A stretch of 64,000 nucleotides of DNA from Rutidosis leptorrhynchoides (lineage: Eukaryota; Streptophyta; Magnoliopsida; Asterales; Asteraceae). Within the stretch, counting starts at the first letter, position 1, and the number at the start of each line of letters is the position of its first letter. The notes under the pieces are model-generated. The model was given only the letters and a program-made list of their open reading frames with translations, did no database searches and was not told where the DNA came from. This document shows positions 27,256-41,548 of this stretch, in pieces. Both the position numbers and the translations under genes were made by a program. The stretch lies in contig NC_092333.1 in assembly GCF_046630445.1 (NCBI RefSeq), positions 709,422,501 through 709,486,500 on the forward strand, written 5' to 3'.

Positions 27256-30194
27256 AGTAGTGCCTCCAAGTCTTTAATGTAAAAACAACCACGCCTAATT
27301 CTAAATCGTGCGTCGTATAATTCTGCTCATGAATCTTCAATTGTCTAGACACATAAGCAATTACCTTCGTTCGTTGCATTAATACATAACCGAGACCTTG
27401 CTTTGAGGCATCACAATATATCACAAAATCATCATTCCCTTCAGGTAATGACAATATAGGTGTCGTAGTTAACTTTTTCTTTAACAATTGAAACGCTTTC
27501 TCTTGTTCATCTTTCCATTCAAATTTCTTCCCTTTATGCGTTAATGCAGTCAAGGGTTTTGCTATTTTAGAAAAATCTTGGATAAATCTCCTGTAATTAC
27601 CAGCCAGCCCTAAAAATTGACGTATGTGTTTCAGAGTTTTTGGGGTTTCCCACTTTTCAACGGTTTAAATCTTTGCTGGATCCACCTGAATACCTTCTTT
27701 GTTCACTATGTGTCTGGGAAATTAAACTTCTTCCAACCAAAATGTACACTTTGAAAACTTAGCGTACAGTTTTTCTTTCCTTAATAATTCTAGCACTTTT
27801 CTCAAATGTTCTTCGTGCTCTTGGTCATTCTTTGATTAAATAAGTATGTCATCGATGAAAACAATGACAAAATTGTCAAGGTATGGTCCACACACTCGGT
27901 TCATGAGGTCTATGAACACAGCTGGTGCATTAGTCAACCCAAACGGCATAACCATAAACTCGTAATGACCGTAACACGTCCTAAAAGCAGTCTTTGGAAT
28001 ATCATCCTCCTTCACCCGCATTTGATGATACCCAGAATGTAAATCAATCTTCGAATAAACCGACGAGCCTTGTAGTTGATCAAATAAGTCGTCGATTCTC
28101 GGTAGTGGGTAGCAGTTCTTGATGGTAAGTTTGTTCAACTCTCGATAGTCGATACACAACCTAAATGTACCATCCTTCTTCTTGACAAACAAAACAGGAG
28201 CTCCCCACGGTGATGTGCTTGGTCGAATGAAACCACGCTCTAAAAAGTTCCTGTAACTGACTTTGTAATTCTTTCATTTCGCTGGGTGCAAGTCTGTATG
28301 GAGCACGAGCTATTGGTGCAGCTCCTGGTACAAGGTCTATTTGAAATTCAACGGATCGATGTGGGGGTAATCCCGGTAATTCCTTCAAAAATACATCGGG
28401 AAATTCTTTTGCCACGGGAACATCACTGATGTTCTTTTCTTCAGGTTTAACTTCCTCGATGTGTGCTAGAATGACGTAACAACCTTTTCTTATTATTTTT
28501 TGCGCCTTCAAACTACTAATAAGATTTAATTTCGCGTTGTTCTTTTCTCCGTACACCATAAAAGGTTTTCCTTTTTCACGCATAATGTGAATCGCATTTT
28601 TGTAACAAACAACCTCTGCTCTTACCTTTTTCAACCAGTCCATGCCAATTATTACATCAAAACTCCCTAACTCGACTGGTATTAAATCAATTTTAAACGT
28701 TTCATCCCCCAGTTTAATTTCTCTCTCCCGACATATATTATCTGCTGAAATTAATTTACCATTTGCTAATTCGAGTAAAAATTTACTATCCAAAGGCGTC
28801 AATGGGCAACTTAATTTAGCACAAAAATCTCTACTCATATAGCTTCTATCCGCACCTGAATCAAATAAAACATAAGCAGATTTATCGTCAATAAGAAACG
28901 TACCCGTAATAAGCTCCGGGTCTTCCGGTGCTTCTGCCGCATTAATATTGAAAACTCTTCCGTGGCCCTACCCATTAGTATTCCCCTGATTTGGGCAATT
29001 TCTAATAATGTGGCCTGTTTTTCCACATATATAACAAACAGCGTTGGTATAACTTGCTCCGACACTATTCGTTCCGGCATTACTTGTTCCGACACTATTT
29101 GTTCCTTTAGTTCTGTTAAACTTTGGTCCGTAGACCTCACACTTTGTCGCGCTATGACCATTTCTTTTACACCTGTTGCAAAATGTCGTGCAAAACCCTG
29201 GGTGATTTTCTTCACACCTATGACATGGCTGTTTTTGGTTTTTGTTGTCGTTGTTGTTATTGAGGTTGTTGTTGGGATTGTTATTGTTGTTGAAACGGTT
29301 GTTGTAGTTGTTGTTGTTTTTGGGATGTTTGTTGTAGTTATTGTTAGGATTGCGGTTATTGTTGCGATTGTTGTTGCGGTTGTTGGGATAGTTGTTGCGA
29401 TTGTGGTTGTAATTGTTGTTGTTGTTGTTGTACTGGTGACTCTTGTCACCGTTTTCCTCTCACTTCCTCTTGAGTTGTTTCGTGTTGGATTCTTCGGCTG
29501 CCTGCTCTTTAATTCTTCCCTCAATCTGATTTATGAGTTTATGAGCCATTCGACTTGCCTTCTGTATGGAAACGGGCTCGTGTGAACTCACATCTTCTTG
29601 AATCCTCACTGGTAACCCTTTTACAAACGCGTCGATCTTCTCTTCTTCATCTTCGAACGCTCATGGACACAATAGGCACAACTCTGTGAATCGTCGTTCA
29701 TATGTGGTAATGTTGAACCCTTGTGTTCGTAACTCTCTAAGTTCTACCTTGAGCTTATTGACTTCGTTTTTAGGACGGTACTGCTCGTTCATCAATTGCT
29801 TGAATGCCGACCACGGTAGTGCGTAAGCAGCATTTTGTCCTACATGTTCAAGATAGGTGTTCCACCACGTTAACGCAGTACCTGTGAAGGTATGCGTAGC
29901 GTACTTAACTTTTTCCTCTTCAGTACACTTACTTATGGCAAACACCGATTCGACTTTCTCGGTCCACCATTTCAATCCAATTGGTCCTTCGGTTCCATCA
30001 AATTCCAAAGGTTTGCAGGCAGTGAATTCTTTGTAGGAGCATCCTACACGATTTATTGTGGAATTAGTTCCACTGCTAGATCCAGAGTTATTGTTATTTT
30101 GCATCGTAGCCTGTACTGCGGCTATGTTTGCTGCAAGGAAAACACAGAAGTCTTCTTCGCTCATGTTCAAATTCTGACGAGTCGTCGGTGCCAT
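27256..30194 (-). pseudogene. gag-pol (5' two thirds) of element 4, broken
   Basis: ATG at 30194 (MAPTTR). The gag core reads to a TGA at 29661-29663. The Asn-rich linker and zinc knuckles CNRCKRNGHSATKC and CYICGKTGH follow. Protease has LFDSGADRSYMS. An extra A in the run near 28243 shifts frame at the start of RT; RT keeps the FIDD motif (about 27840-27860). Other stops lie near 29458, 28971, 27834, 27730 and 27665. The frame ends in RNase H (WRHYL) at the junction with element 3. Overall layout and sequence match elements 1 and 2 closely. Confidence 0.9.
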
Positions 30195-30325
30195 TTCCTT
30201 CAAAAATAACCCAAAAGAATTAAGTTAATCATATAGAATTTTAAGAGTAGTCAATAGTATTTCATAGCATAGTATGAACTCATTTATAAAAGCTTTTTCT
30301 TCATATTAGCGTTTTATAGTTTTAA

Positions 30326-30348
30326 TTCGGGTAGTACCTACCCGTTAA
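30326..30348 (-). other. Internal copy of the LTR-junction motif (element 4)
   Basis: Minus strand TTAACGGGTAGGTACTACCC then GAA: GGGTAG and CTACCC are perfect arms around GTA. The first 15 bases equal those directly before the 3' LTR of elements 1 and 3. Located between F-box ORF and gag, as in element 2. Confidence 0.7.
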
Positions 30349-30535
30349 GTTCATACTTAGTAGCTAATATACAATTCAACTACTACAATTTTATATGAAA
30401 AAACTGATTATAATAATATTTCACGTTCAAATTTTATACAATATTTTACAAACTTACAATACCGCTATTATACATATAGGATGAAATATAGCACATACTA
30501 ACTTTGCTACTCGGTAGCTATAAAGGAAATTCTAG

Positions 30536-31229
30536 TTAATACGTAAGTCGTTCAGCAAAAGAAATAAAGACACGTAATTCATAAGTCCAGAAACAAGTCA
30601 TGCATTCTGGTTTTACTAAGACGACTTCCCATCCGTGGTCTTGTGGAAAGTAATCGTTATGACCATTGGCTAGGCAGCATGTTGTAATGTCATCAAAAGG
30701 ACGAGGGTTTCGTAATGTCCAACAGCTCCGTAATAATCTAAAAACCTTGTTTCTCACCCCAACTACTGAATCCGTCACTTGTGGGAATGTTTCATTTAAT
30801 AGTTGTAATCTGATGTTCTTTTTCTCACTTTGGTGAGAAGCGAACATCACTAACCCGTAAGCATAACATGCTTCTTTATGTTGTATGTTAGAAGTTATTT
30901 CTAATTCAGGAAATCCTATGTTGGAATATGTTGAGTCAAAATAGGTTCTTAACCCGTATCATAAAATTGCATTTGGGTTCCCCGCATTTAACGCTTTAAA
31001 GAAAACACGGTGTAACTTACGGTCTCCCCAATGTGATATACCCCACCTATCAAAGGAAAGCCTTTTTATAAACTAAGGCATTTCTGGAAAGTCTTTCAAA
31101 TGTTTGACAAGTTAATTTCGCCATAACTAAATGTGCTGATGAATTCTGACTGACTCTAGACAAGATTTCCTCAATCATATCCTCTGGTAGGTCTTCTAAA
31201 ATATTCAGTCGTCTACCCTTAACGTCCAT
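30536..31229 (-). pseudogene. Captured F-box protein gene (element 4 copy), broken
   Basis: Same gene as at 13321-14013. ATG at 31229; F-box LPEDMIEEILSRV at residues 14-26; terminal stop 30536-30538. An extra T in the run 31073-31077 shifts frame after about residue 52, and CGC has become TGA at 30959-30961. The C-terminal part is open at 30536-30850 and is better preserved than in element 2. The lesions in the two copies differ, so each decayed after its own insertion from an ancestor with an intact F-box gene. The protein would act as an SCF ligase receptor; its target is unknown. Confidence 0.82.
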
Positions 31230-31366
31230 TTTGTTTTTATACTGTAAAATAGACAAGGATTAGATTCGTAAAAAAAAATTAACAAACAATACAAGCAATT
31301 TTTACATAGAACATAAAAGTACAAGCACACTACAATACATATAATACATAACATGATTACAACCCT

Positions 31367-32005
31367 CTAATCTGAATCACTGGTTTCTTCTTCTTCGAAC
31401 TTGGTTCGTTTTCCTAATTTTCTAGGGATATATGGTGTTCCTCTAATACGGGCCGTCGTTTTCCACAATGGTTTAGAAAAACCTGGTGGCTTAGAGGTTC
31501 TCGGGTTATTGTTACATTTTAGGAAATACGGATGTTGCCGATACATATAAAGTTCATCGGGGTTGGAATCAGGTTTCTCTATTTTTATACCTTTTCCCTT
31601 ATTATTTTCTTTTGATTTATTAAATTGGGTCGAGGTAATTTCTATAACATCATCGGAATCCTCATCGGGATCCGATTCATCGGAAAATTGGTAATCTTCC
31701 CAATATTTTGCTTCCTCGGTGGAAACACCATTGACCATTATTGACTTTGGTCCGTTGATTGAGGATTTTCTTTTATTTAATCGATTTACTGTAGGTATCA
31801 ATATTTCTTCCTCCGGAACCTCTTCTTCTTCTTTCGGTTCCTCCTCTTCCGGTTCCTCTTCTTCCGGTTCCTCCTCTTCCGGTTCCTCCTCTTCCGGTTC
31901 CTCTTCTTCCGGTTTCTCTTAGGGAAATTGTGAATCTTCCCAAAATATATTCGACTCTTCATTATTATTAGGTGAGTCGATGAGATTTGTACTAGTGGTA
32001 GACAT
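31367..32005 (-). pseudogene. Acidic Glu-rich accessory ORF (element 4 copy), one stop
   Basis: ATG at 32005, terminal stop at 31367-31369, 212 codons, with a single in-frame TAA at codon 29 (31919-31921). Parts: Ser/Thr/Asn-rich N-terminus, Glu-Pro repeats (about residues 30-62), a basic patch (NRLNKRKSS), an acidic stretch (SDESDPDEDSDD), a short conserved-looking part (YMYRQHPYFLKC) with Pro-rich TSKPPGFSKP, and an acidic tail. No known domain recognised. The mixed acidic and basic, low-complexity make-up suggests a nuclear or chromatin-contacting protein, which is only a guess. Confidence 0.72.
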
Positions 32006-32201
32006 CTATCACACAACATAAAACACATTAAGAGGTTGATATATCACGTAATATTTACATGTTAATAATATATAGTTTCCAACAAAAGTGTTAAGCAATC
32101 GTTTTTTTAAAGAAAACACAGTCGAAGTCCAGACTCACTAATGTATCCTAACAACTCAATAAGACACACTAATGCAAATTTCTGGTTCTCTAAGACCAAC
32201 A

Positions 32202-32212
32202 CTCGGATACCA
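32202..32212 (-). other. Primer-binding site of element 4
   Basis: Minus strand TGGTATCCGAG, same one-base variant as in element 2. Confidence 0.75.
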
Positions 32213-33054
32213 ACTGAAATGTCCCGTTCATATTGATTATAAACGTTCCATATTAATTGATTTTGTTGCGAGGTTTTGACCTCTATATGAGACGTTGTTC
32301 AAAGACTGCATTCGCTTTTAAAACAAACCATAACTTTATTTTATCGACAAGGTTAAAAAGACACCACCTAGATTATCCAGAAATGATAATCTAAAAATAT
32401 CACACTTACACACTACCAATACATATTGGTTTACAATATTAATATGTTACAACAAAGTAAATCTTGAATGCAGTTTTAAACAATATTATACAAGTATGCT
32501 GACACCAAATCTTGTCCATATTTTAGCATGCAACAGCGGAAGCTCTTAATAATCACCTGAGAATAAACATGCTTTAAACGTCAACAAAAATGTTGGTGAG
32601 TTATAGGTTTAACCTATATATTTATCAAATCGTAATAATAGACCACAAGATTTCATATTTCAATATACATCCCGTACATAGAGATAAAAATCATTCATAT
32701 GGTGAATACCTAGTAATCGACATTAACAAGATGCATATAAGAATATCCCCTATCATTCCAGGAAATCCTTCGGACATGATAAAAACGAATTCGAAGTACT
32801 AAAGCATCCCGTACTTTGGATGGGGTTCGTTAGGCCCAATAGATCTATCTTTAGGATTCGCGTCAATTAGTAGATCGGTTTACTAATTCTTAGGCTACCA
32901 AGCAAAAGGGGCATATTCGGCTTCGATCATTCACCCATATAATGTAGTTTCAATTACTTGTGTCTATTTCGTAAAACATTTATAAAATTTCATGTATTCT
33001 CATCCCAAAAATATTAGATTTTAAAAGTGGGACTATAACTCACTTTCACAGATT

Positions 33055-33059
33055 TTTAC
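33055..33059. other. Target site duplication TTTAC, left copy
   Basis: TTTAC directly before the solo LTR; the partner is at 37199-37203. The uninterrupted sister LTR has a single TTTAC at 15836-15840. Confidence 0.93.
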
Positions 33060-34956
33060 TGAAAGGACCCGTTCATATACATTATAAATGATTCATAATA
33101 GTTGATTATATCGCGAGGTATTTGACCTCTATATGATATATTTTACAAACATTGCATTTGTTCTTAAAAGACAAACTTTCTTTACATTGAAAATTGACAG
33201 GCATGCATACCATTTCATAAATTGACTTAATAATAATATTTGATGAACTCAATGACTCGAATGCAACATTCTCGAAATATGCTATGAAAGACTCCAAGTA
33301 ATATCTTGAAAATGAGCAAACGCACAGCGGAAGATTTCTTTCAATCCTGAGAATAAACATGCTTTAAAGTGTCAACCAGAAGGTTGGTGAGTTCATTAGT
33401 TTATCATAATCATTCATTTTCATCATTTTAATAGACCACAAGAATTTCATTTTCAGTTCTCATAAATATACGTCCCATGCATAGAGACAAAAATCATTCA
33501 TATGGTGAACACCTGGTAACCGACATTAACAAGATGCATATAAGAATATCCCCTATCATTCCGGGAAATCCTTTGGACATGATAAAAACGAATTCGAAGT
33601 ACTAAAGCATCCGGTACTTTGGATGGGGTTCGTTAGGCCCAATAGATCTATCTTTAAGATTCGCGTCAATTAGCAGATCGGTTTACTAATTCTTAGGTTA
33701 CCAAGCAAAAAGGGGCATATTCGGCTTCGATCATTCACCCATATAATGTAGTTTCAATTACTTGTGTCTATTTCGTAAAACATTTATAAAATTTGCGCAT
33801 GTATTCTCAGCCCAAAAATATAAAGGGTAAAAAGGCAAATGAAACTCACCTATTGTATTTCGTATTAAAAATACATATAATGTCATTGAACAAGTGCAAG
33901 GTTGGCCTCGGATTCACGAACCTAAATTAATTATATATATTTATATGTTGATCAATATTTGTCTTAACAAATTAGGTCAAGTCATAGTGTACCACAATCC
34001 TAATGCTCGAGACTAATATGCAAAAGTCAACAAAATTCAATTTGACTCAAAATAATTTCCAAAAATCTATACATGATTAATATATAGATTAAATATCGTC
34101 GTTTTATATTTTTAAATATTTTTAAAATATTTATTAGAGTAAATATAATTCATTTATTAATAAATAAAATTTTATATTAAAATTTATATAATAAAATATA
34201 CTTTTATATATATTAAGTAATAAAATTTATAGAGTTCATTTAATATTATAAAGATAATATGATAGGTATTATTAATGTAATTTTATTACCCGTAGTAAAA
34301 TATGTTTGTATCACATATTTATTTGATAAAATAATATCTATGATAATAGTAAGTAAAAGTTGTATTATTTTGTAATAATAATTATTATTATTTTATTAAT
34401 AAAAATATCAATATTTATAATTACTAATGATGACATTATGATAAAATGATAATTCTAATTATGAATACTTTAATATTTACGACACTTTTTAATATTATCT
34501 TTAAAATAATAATTCTATTTAAAATGATAATAATAGTGATATTTTATAATAACAATGACATTTCTATTAAAATGATAATTTTTGTTAAAATGATAGTTTT
34601 AATACTAACGATACTTTTAATAATAATAGTAATGATAATAATAATAAGAACGATAATTTTATCTAAATCAATATCTTATAATATTTTAATTTCATCAAGC
34701 TACTCTTACTCATTATTTCCTAATCGTTTCATTTAATAGCTTTTAATCCTCTTTTATATCGTGTTCATAATAATGATAATAACAGTAATCAAAAATAATT
34801 AGGTGTTACTAATATTAGTTTTAATTACAATAATATTAATAATGCTTGTTACTATAACATTATTAACGATAATAATAATAATTATTTTAATGATAATATA
34901 ATAATAATAATAATAACAATAACAATAACTATTTTTTTAAATAATGATATATATTA

Positions 34957-34962
34957 ATAATG

Positions 34963-35027
<65 letters not shown>

Positions 35028-35109
35028 AATAATCATCATCATAATACTAATAAATATTTTAATGATAATAATAATAAAAATATTAATCATAATGATAATA
35101 TTAATAATG

Positions 35110-35172
<63 letters not shown>
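34957..35172. repeat. (TAA)n / (ATA)n microsatellite region
   Basis: Two long runs of AAT units with imperfect stretches between them. The poly-Asn and poly-Ile frames seen here on both strands are repeat artefacts. Confidence 0.92.
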
Positions 35173-35174
<2 letters not shown>

Positions 35175-35815
35175 TATAAAAATTCTTTTACTATTTATAC
35201 TTATATTAAAAATGATAATATTATCAATCATAATAATAATAATTAATAGATAAAAATAGTAACGACGATAATAACGACGATAGTAATAATAATTATTTTA
35301 ACAATAATACTAAAATTCAGTTGACTATAATTTCCAATCTGTTCATCGAAATCATTCGAGTTCTAAATGAAAAGTTCTTAATTTTTCACTGTCTTTCCAA
35401 CGACATGCATATCTTATACCTTATCTCTACCGCATACATAACTAATTCAGGATTCAACATATCCTATCTAATGGCAATATCAAAAGTACAAGCATACATA
35501 ATCCTATATTCTCGAGCACTAGTCAGGGATACACTATTAATATGTAAAAATTAAATTATGAGTGCTTACGTATCAATATTGATATTCAATATTGCAGGAA
35601 ATGTACGTAGACGCAACAGAGATGATAAACACTAGTTTGACCTCACGAGCATACCCTCGAACATTCCCCATAACCTCCATAGCTATAACCCATAATTTCC
35701 TTAGCCATATCCTACTCGAAAACCAGTTTTGAAAATAACCCACTCATGACTTCGTCGTAGTATTTTAGGTATAAATATTAATACTACTAATAATAATACT
35801 CCTAATAATAATAAT

Positions 35816-35924
<109 letters not shown>

Positions 35925-35994
35925 ATATAAATATATATGTATGTACGAGAGATAGATAGATGATAAAATGGATCAGAAATGAAGTCGTTCGAGG

Positions 35995-36071
35995 CTTTTA
36001 AGCATGTTGCCCACCTAACATCACCATGCGATCGCATGGTTTGAAGGTTGTTTAGCCATGCGATCGCATGG
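35995..36071 (-). promoter_or_regulatory. LTR promoter module: paired palindromes and TATA-like box (solo LTR)
   Basis: Two perfect 16-bp palindromes CCATGCGATCGCATGG at 36056-36071 and 36024-36039, start to start 32 bp. On the minus strand the second is followed after 22 bp by TTAAAAG (36001-35995), a TATA-like box. Same geometry as in element 5 and element 7. Confidence 0.65.
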
Positions 36072-37198
36072 CCTTTAAATACAGCTCACAATGTTGAACT
36101 CTTCCTGCCGACACTTATATTAAATTATATAATATATATATATATTAATATATATTTAATCTAGGTAATTATTTATATAATATATTATATTTACGAGAAT
36201 GGTAAAAATATAATTTTTACTCAAATGGCACGGACGTTGTCACTCGACTCATGTACCACTTTCGGTTTTTCGAGCGCACTTTCGTACGTTTAGAAAACTA
36301 GCCTTTTTCGTTACGCGACGTGTACCTTTATTAATAATTTGACTTACTCATCAATAAATTACCTTATAAAAAATGTAACTTATAAAATTGAGCGTTGTGG
36401 TCATTTGCTTCTATAAATCAGTGACTCGTTATTTATCAAAATATATTATTTTAAATCAGGACGTTTTATGACTAAGTTAAAATGTATATGTATTTTTATT
36501 TAGAATTGTAAATTTGTACATAATAAATATGTTTGAAATATTTAACTAATGATATAATATTTAGTCTTTCAAAACCAATTACATTTTAAAGTTCGTTTTA
36601 TATAATTTAACTCGTTTTAAATAATAGTAGTTATTTCACCAAATAATGTTTTTAATATGAAAACTAAATAGTTGATTTATCAAGGGACACGAGTTAATCA
36701 AAGTAAGGTACACTTTTGAAATTTAAACGGAAATGATTACTAATTTTTGACTAACTCTCATTAATGACACTTTTGTAAATCACTTTTACCAAATATTCCG
36801 GATACCGTTAAAAAGGAAAGGTTTTCTAATTCAAAGTGGACCTCTTAACAGAGACTCGTAATCATAATTCAAATCATCTAATATTTCAATCTTTTTATAT
36901 TATCTTTTAATTCCATCGATAATTATTCTAATTATATTTTGAAACAAATACGTTTATGTAAAGTATTAGACGTCTAATACTTTGTTAATGTTTTCAAGTT
37001 ATAATATATACACATATACATATATAATCATGTTCGTTCATATAATGGTTCGTGAATCATTGGAATTTGGTCGAGGTTAAATGAGTGTATGAACACAGTT
37101 TAAAATTCTTGAGATTCAACTTACAAACATTGCTTATCGTGTCGGGAATATATAAAGATTAAAGTTTAAATTTGGTCGGAAATTTCCGGGTTGTCACA

Positions 37199-37203
37199 TT
37201 TAC
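37199..37203. other. Target site duplication TTTAC, right copy
   Basis: Partner of 33055-33059. The element 4 LTR continues with TTCGTCGGG as in element 2. Confidence 0.93.
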
Positions 37204-39596
37204 TTCGTCGGGAAGTAAGACTTGGCCACTGGTCGATTCACGAACCTATAACAAATATGTACATATATATTAAAGTATGTTCAAAATATATTTATAACAT
37301 TTTTAATATGTTTTAATGATTTGAGTTTATTAAGTCAGATTTCCTCGTTAGTAACCTACAACTAGTTGTCCACAGTTAGATGTACATAAATAAATCGATA
37401 TATATATTATCTTGAATCAATCCATGACCCAGTGTATACACGTCTCAGGCTAGAACACAACTCAAAGTATATATATTTTTGGAATCAACCTCAACCCTGT
37501 ATAGCTAACTCAAACATTACTGCATATAGAGTGTCTATGGTTGTTCCAAATAATATATATACATGGGTCGATATGATATATTAAAATATTTGTATACGTG
37601 TCTATGGTATCCCAAGATTACATAATATATTAGAATACATGTATAATACAATATGAGTTAGCTAGGATATGATTAATATAGATTTGTTACCAATTTTCAC
37701 GTAGCTACAACAAGCAAAATTATCCAATCTTGTTTTACCCATAACTTCTTCATTTTAAATCCGTTTTGAGTGATTCAAGTTGCTATGGTTTCATATTGAA
37801 CTTAAGTTTATGAATCTAAAAATAAAAAGTATAAGTTTTCAGTCGAAAATACAGGTTACAAGTCGTTTTTTTAAAGGTAGTCATTTCAGTCGAAAGAACG
37901 ACGTCTAGATGACCATTTTGGAAAACATACTTCCACTTTGAGTTTAACCATGATTTTTAGATATAGTTTCATGTTCATAAGAAAAATCATTTTCCCAGAA
38001 GAACAACTTTTAAATCAAAGTTTATCATAGTTTTTAATTAACTAACCCAAAACAGCCCGTGGTGTTACTACGACGGCGTATATCCGGTTTTACGGTGTTT
38101 TTCGTGTTTTCAGGTTTTAAATCATTAAGTTAACATATCATATAGATATAGAACATGTATTTAGTTGATTTTAAAAGTCAAGTTAGAAGGATTAACTTTT
38201 GTTCACGAACAAGTTTAGAATTAACTAAACTATGTTCTAGTGATTACAAGTTTAAACCTTCGAATAAGGTAGTTTTATATATATGAATCGAATGATGTTA
38301 TGAATATCATTATACCTCGGGTTTTGTGGATAAACCTACTGGAAATGAGAAAATTAGATCTAGCTTCAAAGGATCCTTGGATGGCTTGAGAGTTCTTGAA
38401 GCAAAATCATGACACGAAAACAACTTCAAGTAAGATTTCCACTAGAAATAAGATTGTTATAGTTATAGAAATTGAATCAAAGTTTGAGTATGAGTATTAC
38501 CTTGAATTAGAAAGATATCTTACTGTAAATAAGAAAGATTTCTTGAGATTGGATGATCACTTGAAATAGATTTGCAAGATTAAAAGTAAGCTAGCAAACT
38601 TGGAAGTGTTGTTGGTGTGTTCTTGAGTAGTTGTTTTGTATTTTGATCTAGGTTACCTAGATTGAGCTAGATTACGAAGGAAATGATGAAGAACACTTAG
38701 AATACTAAGAAAGTAATTGAGAGAGAGTAATTTGATGCATAAAAATGGAAATCAAAGTGTGTTTGTGGTAGGTGTAATGAGGCGTGAATATGGAGTCAAA
38801 TATAGGCTCCATTACTTTGTTATTTTGTTAGATATTTCATGCTAGTTGCCAAATAATGGTTCCCACATGTGTTAGGGGACTCACAAGGGCTGCTAAGAGC
38901 TGATCATTGGAGTGTATATACCAATAGTAAATATATTTAGAAGCTGGGTATTGTACGAGTACAAATACGGGTGCATACGAGTAGAATTGTTGATGAAAAT
39001 GAACGAGGATGTAATTGTATGCATTTTTGTTAAGTAGAAGTACTTTGATAAGTGTCTTGAAGTCTTTCAAAAGTGTATGAATACATATTAAAACACTACA
39101 TGTATATACATTTTAACTGAGTCGTTAAGTCATCGTTAGTCGTTACATGTAACTGTTGTTTTGAAACCTTTAAGTTAACGATCTTGTTAAATGTTGTTAA
39201 CACGTTGTTTATTATATCTAATGAGATGTTAAATTATTATATTATCATGATTTTATGATGTATTAATATATCTTAATATGATATATACATTTAAATGTCG
39301 TTACAACGATAATCGTTACATATATGTCTCGTTTCGAAATCCTTAAGTTAGTAGTCTTGTTTTCACATATGAAGTTCATTGTTAATACACTTAATGATAT
39401 GTTTACTTATCATTTATCATGTTTATCATAGTGTATCAATATATTAATATGATTCATAGGTATTTAGTAAGACGTTGTTATAACGATAATCGTTATATAT
39501 ATCGTTTCGAGTTTCTTAATTCAATAAACTCATTTTTATGTATATCACTCATTGTTAATATACCTAGTGAGATACTTACTTATTATACTATCATGT

Positions 39597-39599
<3 letters not shown>

Positions 39600-39686
<87 letters not shown>
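39600..39686. repeat. (TA)n microsatellite, about 85 bp
   Basis: In the U3 part of the element 4 5' LTR; elements 1 and 2 have only about 10 bp of TA here. Confidence 0.95.
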
Positions 39687-39687
<1 letters not shown>

Positions 39688-40123
39688 ATATATATGTCAT
39701 CATATAGCTTTTACAAGTTTTAACGTTTGTGAATCGCCGGTCAACTTGGGTGGTCAAATGTCTATATGAAACCTATTTCAATTAATCAAGTCTTAACAAG
39801 TTTGATTGTTTAACATGTTGAAAACACTTAATCATGTAAATATCAATTTCATTTAATATATATAAACATGGAAAAGTTCGGGTCACTACAGTATGCTTAA
39901 TTTCGTCGTTAGATAATTTATGATAAATTATGAAGTTAATACATATGCTACTGAGATAAAGTATATGATATGCATGTCATTGGAAAGCTGGCGAAAAATT
40001 AATAACTTTTCATTTAGAAAGTGTATGGTTTCGATGAACGATTTAAAAGATATGGCCAACTAAATTTTTGTATTATTATTAAAATGATTATTATTATTAC
40101 GATCGTCATTATTATCGTCGTTA

Positions 40124-40126
<3 letters not shown>

Positions 40127-40195
<69 letters not shown>

Positions 40196-40283
40196 CATTA
40201 TCGTATTAATATATGGTATTATCATTAAAAACTGATATTGTTATTATTATTGTTATTATCATTAAGATTATTATTAATAATTA

Positions 40284-40344
<61 letters not shown>

Positions 40345-40362
40345 TATTATTATTATTATTAT
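40127..40362. repeat. (TTA)n microsatellite, two runs
   Basis: Runs at about 40127-40196 and 40283-40362, separated by degenerate TTA/ATC units. Confidence 0.93.
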
Positions 40363-41548
40363 CATCATTAAAACTAATATTAGTATCATCTAATTATTAT
40401 AAATAATATTATTATCATTATTATGAATGCGATATAAAAGAGGACTAAAAGCTATTAATCAAATCGATTAGAAAATAATGAGTATAAGTATCATGTTGAA
40501 ATTAAAATATTGTAAGATATTGATTTAGATAAAAATATCATTTTTATTATTTTTATCATTATTATTATTAAAAGTATCATTAATATTAAAACTATCATTT
40601 TATTTAAAATTATCATTTCTAATAGAAATATCATTATTATTATAAAATATTATTATTATTATTATCATTTTAGTATTATTATAATTAAAAATTATCATTT
40701 TGATTAAAATTATTATTTTTTATATAAAATATTATTATTATTAAAGTTAGTATTAGAAAGTATCGTTATTTTAAATTTACCATGATTATCATTTTATCAT
40801 AAGTAATATCATCATTAGTAAATATAAATATTGTTATTATTGTAGGTAGAATAATAAAAATAATTATTATTATTACAAAATAATATAACTTTTACTTATT
40901 ATTATTATTATCAATATTATTTTATCAAATAGATATGCGATACAAAGATATTTTTACCACACGTAATATAATTATGTTAATAATATAATACTATATTTTT
41001 ATGATATTAAGTGAACTTTATAAATTATATTACTTAAGATATATAAAAGTATATTTATATCATATATAAATTTTAATATAAATTTTTATTTATTAATAAA
41101 TGACTTGTATTATTTTTACTCTAATAAAATCTATTAAATATATTTAAATATATAAAAAGACTATTTAAGTTATATAATAAACATGAATAGATTTTGTAAA
41201 TCATCTTGGGTCAAATTGACTTTTATTGACTTTTGCATATCGATCTCGAGCATTAGGATTGTGATACACTATGACCTGACCTAAATTGTTAGACAGATAT
41301 TGACCATAATATAAATATATATACTTAATATAGGTTCGTGAATTCGAGGCCAACCTTGCACTTGTTCGGTGCCGTCATTTGCATTATTGCTGCGAAATAC
41401 AGTATAGTGAGTTTCATTTCCTTCCTTTTTAAATGCTTTTGCAATATACATGCGCTGCTTTTATAAATGTTTGACGAAATAGACACAAGTACTCAAAACT
41501 ACATTCTATGATAGAATTATTTGGATTCAATGGTTCGATTTCTATAAA

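Noticed and set aside
34929-35253. Poly-Asn and poly-Ile ORFs on both strands (also 25162-25596, 35765-36037, 39419-39769, 40021-40209, 47605-47919)
   Set aside because: They are translations of AT and TAA/TTA microsatellites.
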